Below are positions 7,921-16,391 of a DNA stretch of 64,000 bases, in pieces. Source of the DNA: Salinibaculum litoreum (lineage in GTDB: Archaea > Halobacteriota > Halobacteria > Halobacteriales > Haloarculaceae). The notes under the pieces are model-generated. The model ran no database searches and was not told where the DNA came from. It worked only from the letters and a program-made list of their open reading frames with translations. Positions within the stretch are counted from its first letter, which is position 1; every line of letters starts with the position of its first letter. Location: positions 806,001 through 870,000 of the forward strand of contig CP046866.1 of assembly GCA_009789175.1 (NCBI GenBank). Reading direction: 5' to 3'. The position numbers were made by a program, and so were the translations under genes.

Positions 7921-8823
7921 TCAGACTCGGGTGTTCCCCGAAAGGAAGTCGCTGACATCGTCCGTCCGTGCTGTCACCGTAACGAACCGCCCCTCGCGGT
8001 CGAACGTGGAGATAGAAATTGTCTCATCGGACGCGGCCAGTTCCTGTCTGCCTTCTTCGGAGAACCGCTCTGCTTCGCCGGTAGATTCGAACAACAACGC
8101 GATGCCAAGCGTCGCCTCCTGTTCGGTCAAATCCTCGATAGCGACGCCAGAGGCATCGACATCGTAGTCCCACGGTTCGTCGTAATAGCCATCAGTCAGT
8201 ACTGCGAACGGCGCACCACCGAGATGTGAGTTGAGCGGCTCGAACACGTCTCTTTGCCCTGCCAGTGAGGGTGTTGACCCGTAGTACACGTCGATAGGGG
8301 TTCTGATGGTGTCCCCCATGACGAGTGCCGACTCGTCCAACCCGATGAAGTCGTTGACGATCGGGACGCCGTTGTACTCCTCGACTGTGACGGGCTCTTC
8401 GGATTCCGATTCGATATGCTCCTGTATCTCCGCCGGGTCGAACGAACCCGTGATGACGCCTGGCTCTGGGCCGTTGTCCCGGAGGACGATGCCGGCTCGG
8501 TCGACGTTCGACGGGCTGACGTTCAGTGACCTGACGATCTGTCGGTACGGCTCGCCGATGTCGAACTCCGACGGAAACGCAGCAGTGGCTGTCGGGTCCA
8601 GTGTTCCCACCTCTGCGCTGGTCCCGTCTGCCAGCGCCTCCGCCGGGAGCCAGCGCGCCCATTCCGGTGCTGTGGCCGACTCGTCCGCTGGTGTCTCCTC
8701 GTTCTCGTCGTCGTCATCGTCCTGTGAGGGGTCCGCCGTGGACTCCGAGCGCAACTCCGAACAGCCAGCAAGCCCGACACCCGCCGTTCCAGCCACCGAC
8801 ACGAGAAATGCACGCCTATCCAT
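7921..8823 (-). CDS. Tat lipoprotein, paralogue of its neighbour
   Basis: The 300-residue protein begins MDRRAFLVSVAGTAG and has a lipobox LAGC with the acceptor cysteine at residue 21, so it is predicted to be Tat-exported and lipid-anchored. The start at 8823 is preferred to a frame opening 141 bases upstream, because the export signal must be N-terminal. An acidic linker is followed by a domain related to that of the neighbouring gene (EWARWLPAEAL, GVITGSFDPAEI). Function unknown. Both genes point the same way with 243 bases between them, so they may be transcribed independently. Confidence 0.8.
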   Translation of the reverse strand: MDRRAFLVSVAGTAGVGLAGCSELRSESTADPSQDDDDDENEETPADESATAPEWARWLPAEALADGTSAEVGTLDPTATAAFPSEFDIGEPYRQIVRSLNVSPSNVDRAGIVLRDNGPEPGVITGSFDPAEIQEHIESESEEPVTVEEYNGVPIVNDFIGLDESALVMGDTIRTPIDVYYGSTPSLAGQRDVFEPLNSHLGGAPFAVLTDGYYDEPWDYDVDASGVAIEDLTEQEATLGIALLFESTGEAERFSEEGRQELAASDETISISTFDREGRFVTVTARTDDVSDFLSGNTRV

Positions 8824-8914
8824 ACTGATACGTTCGACTGTAGTGCACGTAAATCCTGCTGCTCCAGGGTCCTGGCGGGGGCACGCCAAAAAATGTGGTC
8901 GGTCGTGTGGGCGC

Positions 8915-9307
8915 TCAGACCGGCTCGAAGACGACGAGTCGCTCGCCTTCGGTGTCGTTGACACCGACGCTCAGTTCGACTTCCTGGCCGATTTCGACAT
9001 CCTCGTGGTCGACGCCACGGACCTGTCCTGTGATTCGGACTGGGCCAAACTGGGCGACGGCAACCACGTAGGGTGCGTCGTCGGCGAAGGAGGGGCCCGC
9101 GACGTTCGTAATCGTCGAGGTGAGAATCTCACCGCTTTCCGGCAGCGGCTCCTCGCTGAGTTCGCGCTCGCCGGTCTCGGGGTCGAACTCCCGTGGCGGG
9201 AGCCACCCGTTGCCGCTCGGACTCTCCAGATAGTACGGTTCACCGTTCTCGGCAGCGTCCAGCCAGTCGTCGTAGCCGGCGTCGGGGACGCGTTCGTCGT
9301 CGCTCAT
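8915..9307 (-). CDS. OB-fold (DUF35) beta subunit of haloarchaeal 3-ketothiolase
   Basis: The 130-residue protein has the DUF35 OB-fold (core strands VVAVAQFGPVRITGQVRG). The usual N-terminal rubredoxin-like zinc ribbon of DUF35 proteins is present in outline but lacks its cysteines. In haloarchaea such proteins are the small subunit of two-subunit beta-ketothiolases (PhaA/BktB type) for polyhydroxyalkanoate precursors, and this gene lies directly downstream of the thiolase gene. The ATG at 9307 is chosen because the protein then begins MSDDERVPDAGYDDWL. A near-copy of this start region lies 101 bases upstream. Confidence 0.82.
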   Translation of the reverse strand: MSDDERVPDAGYDDWLDAAENGEPYYLESPSGNGWLPPREFDPETGERELSEEPLPESGEILTSTITNVAGPSFADDAPYVVAVAQFGPVRITGQVRGVDHEDVEIGQEVELSVGVNDTEGERLVVFEPV

Positions 9308-9398
9308 GCGACCACCTCCTGTGGTCGCACTCGCTCGCTCGCGGGTCGTTTCACTCCCCGCTCGCACAGTTCGAGACTCTCGCTTCGCTCGCGTCTCG
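9308..9398. repeat. Palindromic insert with duplicated start region
   Basis: On the minus strand the thiolase stop overlaps an ATGAGCGACG preceded by GGAGGTGATAGC (start codon 9406-9408). About 101 bases downstream the same signal recurs as GGAGGTGGTCGC plus ATGAGCGACG (start 9305-9307), which is the real gene start because 101 is not a multiple of three. The spacer has palindromes GCGACCAC/GTGGTCGC (9308-9315, 9321-9328) and CGAGAC/GTCTCG (9372-9377, 9393-9398). The Shine-Dalgarno lies in the loop of the first hairpin. Confidence 0.7.
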
Positions 9399-9404
9399 CG
9401 TCGC

Positions 9405-10571
9405 TCATGCTATCACCTCCAGGACGTTGACCACACAACTCGCAACGGTCCCACCCGCGTTGTGGGTGATACCGACCTCCGCATCGGAGACGGCATCGCT
9501 GTTGACGTGGTCGCCACGCAGAATCTTGGTGAGTTCGGAAATCTGTGCACCACCGGTCGCACCCACGGGATGACCTTTGGCTTTCAGGCCACCGGAGAGG
9601 TTGACGGGCAGTTCGCCACCCGCCGAAGTCTCGCCGTTCGTGGCTGCGTGGATTGCCTCACCCTCCTCGTAGAGGCCGAGCGCTTCCAGCGCGAGGGCCT
9701 CCGCGATGGTGAAACAGTCGTGGACCTCGGCCACGTCGATATCGTCGGGGCCGATGCCGGCGTCCTCGTAGGCCTGTTCCGCCGCGCGCTCTGCGGCCGG
9801 CGTCCGCGTCATCGAGACACGGTCCTGGAGTGCGAGGCGGTCCCCGTTCTGTCCGGTCCCGGTGATGGCGACTTCCGGACCGAGGCCGTGGTCCTCCGCG
9901 AACTCCTCGCTGACCAGCAGGGCGGCACTGCCTCCGTCGCTCATCGGGGAACAGTCGTAGAGACCGAACGGTGAGCAGACCGTGGGTGCCTCGACGACAT
10001 CTTCGACCGTGATGGCACGCTGGAACTGCGCGAGTTCGTTCTCGACGGCGTGTTCGTGGTTCTTGACGGCGATTTCCGCGAGGTCCTCGCGGGAGCCACC
10101 GTGTTCGTGGAAGTAGCGATTGGCCATCAGCGAGTACGCCCCGGGGAAGGTGATGCCGGATTTGATTTCCCAGAGCGCATCCGCGGCGGCGGCGAGGCCG
10201 GCGGTCCCCTCGGCCGTCGAGAGGTTCGTCATCCGCTCCGCGCCGCCGACGAGGACGACATCTACGTCGCCGTTACGGATGCGATTGACGCCGTGACGGA
10301 CTGCGGCCCCGCTTGAGGCACACGCACTCTCGATGCGTGTGGCGGGGGCTGTGACCCCCGCAGCGTCGGCCGCCAGCGGGCCGGAGTGACCCTGCTGTTC
10401 GGCCAATTCTCCCATGAAGTTCCCGAAGAATACTTCGTCCACGTCGTCCGGGGAAAGGCCAGCGTCCTCGAAGGCCTTGCCCGCGGCCTCGCCAAAGAGC
10501 TCACGAGACGTTCGCTGGCCCTGTTTCCCGAACTTCGTCATGCCGACGCCTGCGATAGGTACACGTTCCAT
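9405..10571 (-). CDS. Haloarchaeal 3-ketothiolase, catalytic (alpha) subunit
   Basis: The 388-residue thiolase condenses acyl-CoA with acetyl-CoA (or the reverse). The nucleophile lies in ESACASSG (C84); the conserved HDCF and GHPVGATGG motifs with the catalytic histidines are near the C-terminus. It belongs to the SCP2-type thiolases that need a DUF35 OB-fold partner, which is encoded next. The start MERVPIAGVGMTKFG at 10571 fits the family; the frame opens 30 bases earlier. It begins one base after the end of the reductase gene, giving the order reductase-thiolase-OB protein, a set that can make 3-hydroxyacyl-CoA for PHBV. No PHA synthase is in the window. Confidence 0.88.
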   Translation of the reverse strand: MERVPIAGVGMTKFGKQGQRTSRELFGEAAGKAFEDAGLSPDDVDEVFFGNFMGELAEQQGHSGPLAADAAGVTAPATRIESACASSGAAVRHGVNRIRNGDVDVVLVGGAERMTNLSTAEGTAGLAAAADALWEIKSGITFPGAYSLMANRYFHEHGGSREDLAEIAVKNHEHAVENELAQFQRAITVEDVVEAPTVCSPFGLYDCSPMSDGGSAALLVSEEFAEDHGLGPEVAITGTGQNGDRLALQDRVSMTRTPAAERAAEQAYEDAGIGPDDIDVAEVHDCFTIAEALALEALGLYEEGEAIHAATNGETSAGGELPVNLSGGLKAKGHPVGATGGAQISELTKILRGDHVNSDAVSDAEVGITHNAGGTVASCVVNVLEVIA

Positions 10572-10572
10572 G

Positions 10573-11316
10573 TTACCACTCCATACCGCCGTTGACACCA
10601 AGAACCTGTCCCGTCATGTATGAGGATTGCTCCTGTGCGACGAAGGAGACCATGCTGACGACGTCCTCGACTTCGGCGAAGCGGTCGAGCGGAATCCGCT
10701 CCAGAATCCCCTCCTTGACGCGGTCGGGCACTTCCGCCAGCATGTCGGTTTTGACGAACCCGGGGGCGACGCAGTTAGCCGTCGACCCCTCGCGGGCGAG
10801 TTCGAGCGCGATGGTTCTGGTGAACCCGAACAGACCGGATTTGGTGGTCGCGTAGTTGGCCTGCCCGTAGTTCCCCTGCTGCCCGACGACGCTCGAGATG
10901 TTGATGAGACGCCCCTCGTGGGCCTGTCGGATGTCCTCGAAACAGACCTTCGTACAGTTGAAGACGCCACCGAGGTTGACCTCCATCACGCGGTCCCAGT
11001 CCTCCCGGGTCATGTTCTCGAACTTTCGGTCGACGGTGATGCCGGCGTTGTTGACCAGCACATCGATATTGCCGTAGGCATCGTGGACTTCCTCGTACAT
11101 CGCTTGCACATCGTCCATCTCTGCCACGTCCCCCTGCACTGCGATCGCGTTCCCACCCTCAGTCTCTATATTGTCGACCACCTCGTGGGCGGCAGCCTCC
11201 GAGGACCGGTAATTAACGACAACATTTGCTCCACGACTACCGAGATCTTCCGCGATGCCGCGGCCGATACCTTTCGACGAACCAGTGACAAGACACGTAC
11301 GTCCTTCCATAGACAT
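10573..11316 (-). CDS. phaB: Acetoacetyl-CoA reductase (SDR, PhaB/FabG type)
   Basis: The 247-residue short-chain dehydrogenase has the cofactor motif [10 protein letters not shown], the NNAG motif, a catalytic Ser-Tyr-Lys set (NISSVVG...YATTKSG) and the C-terminal VNGGMEW seen in PhaB-type reductases. It would reduce 3-ketoacyl-CoA with NADPH. It is the first gene of the unit with the thiolase and OB-fold subunit. A FabG role in another pathway cannot be excluded from sequence, but the neighbours favour PHA precursor supply or beta-oxidation-like chemistry. Confidence 0.85.
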   Translation of the reverse strand: MSMEGRTCLVTGSSKGIGRGIAEDLGSRGANVVVNYRSSEAAAHEVVDNIETEGGNAIAVQGDVAEMDDVQAMYEEVHDAYGNIDVLVNNAGITVDRKFENMTREDWDRVMEVNLGGVFNCTKVCFEDIRQAHEGRLINISSVVGQQGNYGQANYATTKSGLFGFTRTIALELAREGSTANCVAPGFVKTDMLAEVPDRVKEGILERIPLDRFAEVEDVVSMVSFVAQEQSSYMTGQVLGVNGGMEW

Positions 11317-11495
11317 TATTTCAGACTCCAGGTTGGCCTACGTTACCATGCCTAATGTTAGTACCGTCTGACAAGCACTCGGGTTGCATCATCCACTCGC
11401 TGCTACCACGGGACCTGACTTGTAGTTAAAGCCTAGATAGCTAGTGACAGATAACTGGCGCGATGCTTTTGGGGCGTGGTACTGTATGACAATAT

Positions 11496-12446
11496 ATGGC
11501 AACGGGTGAGGTTCGGCAATCGGTCACGGAGACGGCCACAGCGATAGCTGACATGGAGATACGCGGGGCGGCCGCGATTGCGGAGGCGACAGCGACGGCG
11601 CTGCGCGAGCAGGCCGTCCAGAGCGAGGCGGCCGACGCCGACCGGCTCAGGGCCGAACTCAGGGCGGCAGCCCGGCACCTCTACGATACCCGTCCGACCG
11701 CGGTCAGTCTGCCCAATACGCTCCGGTACGTCCTGGGTAGGGCCAGCGGTGAGGACGTCGACGCCGTCCGCGAGTCGGTCGTCGCTGCGGTCGCGGAGTT
11801 CTGTGACCGCCTCGACCGCGCACAGACCGACCTCGGAACCATCGGTGCCAGCCGACTGCAAGACGGCGATACCGTCCTGATGCATTGTCACTCCACCGAC
11901 GCACTGGCCTGTCTGGAGGCCGCGCTCGACCAGGGCAAGGATATCGCCGCTATCGTCAAGGAGACCCGTCCACGCCGGCAGGGGGTCCTGACCGCCCATC
12001 ATCTCGATGACCTCGGTGTCGACGTGCGTTTCGTCGTCGATAGCGCGGCCCATCGCATGCTCGCTGAGGCAGACCACGTCCTCGTGGGTGCCGACACTAT
12101 CACTGCGACCGGGACCGTCATCAACAAGATTGGAACGGCCGGCCTCGCCGTGAGCGCCCGCGAGCGCGACGTGCCCGTGACCGTCGCCGCACAGACGCTC
12201 AAACTCGACCCGGAGACGCTCTCGGGTGGTGGTGTCGATATCGAACACCGCGCGGACGCGGAGGTACTGGATGCGGAGGCGCGGACGGACCTCGATGTCG
12301 ATATCGTAAACCCCGCGTTCGACGAGACTCCCCCGCGGTACGTCGACGCCATCGTCACCGAGCGTGGCCAGTTCCCCCCCGAGAGTATCGTGACGCTGAT
12401 GCGCGACCTCTACGGGTCCGAACCCGGTCGCCCGTGGGAGGAGTGA
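11496..12446 (+). CDS. Ribose-1,5-bisphosphate isomerase (R15P isomerase)
   Basis: The 316-residue product is an eIF-2B-related isomerase that converts ribose 1,5-bisphosphate to ribulose 1,5-bisphosphate. The residues equivalent to the catalytic pair of the Thermococcus enzyme are present: C131 in MHCHS and D200 in LVGADTIT, with the same 69-residue spacing. Its substrate is phosphorylated ribose from nucleotide/nucleoside salvage, and its product feeds the form III RuBisCO encoded at 14422-15672. The stop is directly followed by the ATG of the PfkB kinase gene, so the two form an operon. Confidence 0.93.
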   Translation: MATGEVRQSVTETATAIADMEIRGAAAIAEATATALREQAVQSEAADADRLRAELRAAARHLYDTRPTAVSLPNTLRYVLGRASGEDVDAVRESVVAAVAEFCDRLDRAQTDLGTIGASRLQDGDTVLMHCHSTDALACLEAALDQGKDIAAIVKETRPRRQGVLTAHHLDDLGVDVRFVVDSAAHRMLAEADHVLVGADTITATGTVINKIGTAGLAVSARERDVPVTVAAQTLKLDPETLSGGGVDIEHRADAEVLDAEARTDLDVDIVNPAFDETPPRYVDAIVTERGQFPPESIVTLMRDLYGSEPGRPWEE

Positions 12447-13325
12447 ATGCGGGTCCTCTGTGCCGGCCACGTCAACTGGGACGTGACTATCTGCGTCGAC
12501 GACCTCCCCGCTCCGGACGGCGAATCCGTCGTCACCGACCAGTATCAGGCTGGCGGCGGCAGCGCAGCGAACACGGCCGCCGCGCTCGCTTGACTGGGCG
12601 TGGACGTGGGTCTGTTCGGGAGTGTCGGTGTCGACGAGTACGGCCTGTTGGCCCGACGCGAACTCAGCGCTGCGGGCGTCGACTGCGACCGTGTAATGGA
12701 GGTTCCCGGCGAGACGACGGTGAAATACCTCGTCGTCGACGACGACGGCGAAGTGATGGTGCTGGCAAACGACGGCGTCAACGAGGCCTTCGACCCGCAC
12801 ACCCTCGACGACGAGACGGTTGCCAGCATCGACCATCTCCATCTCACCGGACAGTCCCCGGACACGGCAGCGCGCCTCGCCGAACGGGCCACCTCTGCGG
12901 GCGCGACGGCCAGTCTCGACCCCGGGCGGCGCGTGTGCGAGCGTGATTTCAGCGAGGCCACCGCCTTCGCAGACTACCTCTTTTTGAACGACCGCGAGAG
13001 CGAATGTGTCGCAGAGAGCCTGGTCGATGTCGCTGGCGCTGTCGTCATCAAACACGGGACCGAGGGCGGCACTGTCCTCGACCGGACGCCGGCCACCGGC
13101 ACTGCCGACGGGGAAGAGTTCACTCACCCCGGATACGACATCGAGCCAGTCGACACCGCGGGAGCCGGCGACGCCTTCGCCGCTGGCTTTCTCGCTGCCG
13201 TTCTCGACGGGGCCGGCCACGAGGAGGCACTCGCCGTCGCCAACGCCTGTGGCGCAGTCGCCTCCCAGACATTGGGTGCCCGCACGGACCTGTCGTGGGA
13301 TGCAGTCGACGGCCTCCGGACCTAG
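12447..13325 (+). pseudogene. PfkB-family sugar kinase (ribose-1-phosphate kinase candidate) broken by an in-frame TGA
   Basis: The frame starts ATG at 12447, immediately after the isomerase stop, and encodes MRVLCAGHVNWD and the PfkB glycine-rich segment GGGSAANTAAALA. Codon 49 (12591-12593) is TGA, and the frame then continues without other stops to 13325. That part contains LGVDVGLFGSVG and the PfkB signature DTAGAGDAFAAGF with the catalytic aspartate. One substitution (for example CGA or GGA to TGA) would explain this. By context the kinase should make ribose 1,5-bisphosphate for the neighbouring isomerase. The downstream frame alone (GTG at 12600) would lack the N-terminal substrate-binding strands. 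Sequencing error, a recent null mutation or readthrough are all possible. Confidence 0.85.
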
Positions 13326-14338
13326 GCCTCCGGGAGCGCGGCCGCGAGCCGGTCGAACTGCTGGCGAAACCGGGCCTCGGCGCGCGCCGTCGCCAGCTCG
13401 GAGAACTCCTCGAACGCGACATCGAAGCCGGCCATCCGCCACAGAAGCGTCGCGAAGTGATAGACAGCGCGGCGTTGTTCGTAGCCCTCGTCCGGTTCGA
13501 ACGTGCGATATTCCCGGTAGCCCGCATACAGGCGGTCACGCAGTCGTTGGCGGGTCGCAGCGTCCTGATAGGCGGGGTCGATGAACAGAAAGTCGGTCCG
13601 GGCGATGTGGTACTCGGGGTTCCCGGCCAGCGCGAACTGCCAGTCCAGGACTGCCGTAATCGGCTCCTCGTCGTCGGGTTCGTACAGCATGTTGGCCGGG
13701 CGGAAGTCGTCGTGAACGAGCCGCGGTACACCTTCGTTCCCGATGACGCCGATAGCGGCATCCATGTAGTCGCGGGCCTCCCCCTGGAGGTTCTCGAAGG
13801 GCGACCCCGCGAGTCGTTCGATATGTCGCTCGACCATGTCCCGGAAGAACTGCTGCCAGTCCCAGGAGAACTCCTCGACGACGAGACGGCCGTCCTCTAG
13901 CCCCAGCCGACCGAACCCCTCGAACCCGATGTTGGCGTGCATGTTGCCGAGAATCCGGCCGGCCTGCTCGATGACAGCCTCCCGGATGTTTGCATCGAGG
14001 TCGGCCAGTGACTCCGCGAGGTTGTCACCGTGGACCCGTTCGGTAACGAAGTAGGGGGCCACATCCAGTTCCGGTTCCTGCTTGAAGACGAGGATGCGCG
14101 GCACCGGCAGGTCAGTTCTGTCCGCGACGTACTCGTGGAGTTTCGGCTCCAGCGCGAACGCCTCTTCGTCCCCCGGCTGGAATTTCACCACCACCTCGTA
14201 CTCCTCACCCCTGTAGGCCAGCGTGACCAGAAATACCTCCCCCTGATGGCCAGCCGTCGGCCGCTCGTAACTGAACTCGTCGTAATCCGGCCCGGACTCG
14301 TCCAGAACGGCCTCGATATCACGTGCTGGACTAGACAC
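13322..14338 (-). CDS. Aminoglycoside phosphotransferase-like (APH) kinase
   Basis: The protein-kinase-like fold is recognised by the ATP-lobe lysine region (YEVVVKFQPGDEEAF), the catalytic loop LVHDDFRPANMLY and the metal-binding VLDWQFALAG. Such proteins phosphorylate small hydroxylated molecules; the substrate is unknown, and antibiotic resistance should not be assumed. Starts are all GTG (14359, 14353, 14338). I prefer 14338 because an A/T run at 14364-14370 would then sit 26-32 nt upstream as a TATA element. It converges on the PfkB gene, overlapping it by four bases. Confidence 0.75.
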   Translation of the reverse strand: MSSPARDIEAVLDESGPDYDEFSYERPTAGHQGEVFLVTLAYRGEEYEVVVKFQPGDEEAFALEPKLHEYVADRTDLPVPRILVFKQEPELDVAPYFVTERVHGDNLAESLADLDANIREAVIEQAGRILGNMHANIGFEGFGRLGLEDGRLVVEEFSWDWQQFFRDMVERHIERLAGSPFENLQGEARDYMDAAIGVIGNEGVPRLVHDDFRPANMLYEPDDEEPITAVLDWQFALAGNPEYHIARTDFLFIDPAYQDAATRQRLRDRLYAGYREYRTFEPDEGYEQRRAVYHFATLLWRMAGFDVAFEEFSELATARAEARFRQQFDRLAAALPEA

Positions 14339-14421
14339 GATAGCTCGTTTCACAGCCACATAGAAAAAAACTACCCGTCCCGGAAAGGCTGTCCCGCCGG
14401 GGACTCAGCGATACTCGGGGG

Positions 14422-15672
14422 TCACCGCGGCGTTTCCGTCCCCCAGCGGTCGATAGCCGTCTCCAGTTCCGGACAGTCCGCGGCCGCTGTCTCGATTGGT
14501 TCGCCCGCGGCAGCCGCCTCCACCGCGCGCCGAAGTGCCTTCGCGCCGGCCCTGGTGCCGTCCGGGTGGCCGTGTACGCCGCCGCCAGCCTGGACCCCGA
14601 TGTTCGTTCCGAGTCGCTCGACCAGCGTCGGCACGAGGCCGGGATGCAAGCCGCCGGAGGCCATCGGCAGGACATCCCGGAGTCCGTGACACTCGCCGTG
14701 GAGCCACTCGTTGATGCCGACCGTATCCTCGTTTGCCAGTTTGCCCAGGTCCGCCGTCCCGGTGTGGATGTGGTCGACACCACACAGGCGGGCAACCTGT
14801 GCGATGACCCGCATCGAGACGCCGTGGGTGGGCACCCGGTCGAAGGCCGCATGCATCGCACGATGAGCGTGAATGGCCAGTCCGTGACGGTCACACCGCT
14901 CTCGGACCTGTTGGAGTGCCGCCCACCCCGTCGTGACGACATCGACCATCACGAACTCACAGCCGTGTTCTGCAGCCATATCCACCCGCTCTAGCATCTC
15001 CCCACCCGGCGCAGTCACGTTCAGCAGGTAACTCTTGGTCTCGCCGGTCTCCTCCTCGGCGCGGTCACGCTGTGCGAGCGATTCTGTCAGGCGGTCCTCG
15101 AACGGGTTGAACGCCTGGTCGGTGAGATTCTCGTCGTCTTTCAGCAGGTCCAGCCCCCCAGTCCAGGCCTCGTAGCCGATCTGTGCGTGCTGGTCGGTCG
15201 TCAGCCCAACCTTCGGTTTGGGAACCGTCGCGGTGATGGGGCGCTCGGGCGCGTCGAAAATCTCGGTTTTCACGCCGGTTCCGAACTGCGGGCCGGGGAA
15301 CGTCGTCGTCAACTGCTCGGGCCACTCGCAATCGAGCAGGCGAATCCGGTCGACGGCCTTCATGCCGAGGATGTTGCCCGCGATGCAGGACAGCACCTGG
15401 GGCATGCTGCCGCCCTCGAAGAGCGCGTCGGGGTAGGCGACGGTCACCCTGTTGTTGGCCTCGTCGATGTCGAACGCCGTCGCCGAGAGGTCCCGGACGG
15501 ACCCTTCGACTGTGAGTTCGGCCCACGTGCCGTTGGAACTCTCCGAGGCCACGCGGCTTGCCGCGTCGTCCCAGCTCATGTCCGACGCCGGTTCGATATA
15601 AAAGTCACAGACGAGGTCGGTGTCTCTCGGCTCGTAGTCGCGGTCCAGAAAGTCCTCGTACGTAATGCCCAT
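14422..15672 (-). CDS. rbcL: Ribulose bisphosphate carboxylase, form III
   Basis: The 416-residue large subunit has every key active-site element: PKPKVGL (K152), the carbamylated lysine motif GGLDLLKDDE (K178, D180, E181), HAHRAMHA (H270), HIHTGT (H303), loop-6 lysine K311 and the phosphate-binding SGG. Form III enzymes in archaea work in AMP/nucleoside degradation, joining ribulose 1,5-bisphosphate with CO2 to give two 3-phosphoglycerates, not in a Calvin cycle. The nearby R15P isomerase supports this. The ATG at 15672 gives MGITYEDFLD. The upstream genes 11496-13325 are on the other strand. Confidence 0.95.
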   Translation of the reverse strand: MGITYEDFLDRDYEPRDTDLVCDFYIEPASDMSWDDAASRVASESSNGTWAELTVEGSVRDLSATAFDIDEANNRVTVAYPDALFEGGSMPQVLSCIAGNILGMKAVDRIRLLDCEWPEQLTTTFPGPQFGTGVKTEIFDAPERPITATVPKPKVGLTTDQHAQIGYEAWTGGLDLLKDDENLTDQAFNPFEDRLTESLAQRDRAEEETGETKSYLLNVTAPGGEMLERVDMAAEHGCEFVMVDVVTTGWAALQQVRERCDRHGLAIHAHRAMHAAFDRVPTHGVSMRVIAQVARLCGVDHIHTGTADLGKLANEDTVGINEWLHGECHGLRDVLPMASGGLHPGLVPTLVERLGTNIGVQAGGGVHGHPDGTRAGAKALRRAVEAAAAGEPIETAAADCPELETAIDRWGTETPR

Positions 15673-15772
15673 AGGTACCACTTACCGTGGCAGGCGTATA
15701 AATCCGCTTGCGGACGAGGCTGTCTGGACTGTCGGTAGCTTCTTGGCTGTGCCAGCGCACTTCTCTGGCACG

Positions 15773-16387
15773 ATGATGGCGACCACCCACGGACTCTGGG
15801 GCGTTGCACTCGGTGCGACTCTGGCCATGCGGGCACCCGAGTACGCACCTGTGGCATTGGTCGCCGGGTTCGTCGGCGGCGTCGTGCCTGACCTCGACAT
15901 CTACGCGAACCACCGACGGACGCTGCATGCCCCCGTCTACGGTTCCTGTCTGGCGGCCCTCACAGTGGGTCTTGCCCTTGCCGTTCCGTCCGCCGCTACG
16001 CTCGCGCTCGCAGCCGCGCTGTCGGCCGCGGCCGTCCATGTGCTGATGGACGTTGCAGGTGGTGGGCTCTCCTTGCAGCCGTGGGCCGACCAGCCCGACC
16101 GCGCCGTGTATTCCCACTTTCATGGCCGGTGGGTCCCGCCGCGTGGCTGGGTCCGTTACGACGGCGCGCCCGAGGACCTCGCTCTCGCCTGTCTCGCCGG
16201 CGTGGGGCTGCTCGCTGTCGTCTCTGACCCATTCCGGTGGGGCATCGTGGCCCTGCTCGTTGCTTCTGTCGCGTACACGCTCGTCCGAAAACGCCTCGTT
16301 GCTATCGTGACCACGCTGCTGGCGTACACGCCGGCCAGGCTGTCGACGCTGGTTCCTCGCCGGTTCGACCACCTCAGAGAGCGGTAA
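15773..16387 (+). CDS. Membrane-bound metal-dependent hydrolase-like protein (DUF457/YdjM type)
   Basis: The roughly 204-residue protein starts MMATTHGLWGV and has conserved His and Asp residues (VPDLDIYANHRRTLHAP) and four or five hydrophobic helices, as in the DUF457/YdjM family of inner-membrane predicted metal-dependent hydrolases. The ATG pair at 15773/15776 is preferred over the frame opening at 15665, which overlaps the rbcL start. The substrate is unknown. It converges with the next gene with four bases between. Confidence 0.78.
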   Translation: MMATTHGLWGVALGATLAMRAPEYAPVALVAGFVGGVVPDLDIYANHRRTLHAPVYGSCLAALTVGLALAVPSAATLALAAALSAAAVHVLMDVAGGGLSLQPWADQPDRAVYSHFHGRWVPPRGWVRYDGAPEDLALACLAGVGLLAVVSDPFRWGIVALLVASVAYTLVRKRLVAIVTTLLAYTPARLSTLVPRRFDHLRER

Positions 16388-16391
16388 GGTT

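Noticed and set aside
12591-12593. TGA in the PfkB gene as a selenocysteine codon
   Set aside because: No cysteine is expected at this place in PfkB kinases, and haloarchaea are not known to use selenocysteine; no SECIS-like element was evident.
11433-13442. 669-residue minus-strand reading frame over the isomerase and kinase genes
   Set aside because: It is the antisense shadow of two recognisable plus-strand genes and shows no domain; long open shadows are common in high-GC haloarchaeal DNA.
13322-14338. Antibiotic resistance gene
   Set aside because: The APH-like fold alone does not indicate resistance; archaeal members act on unknown metabolites.
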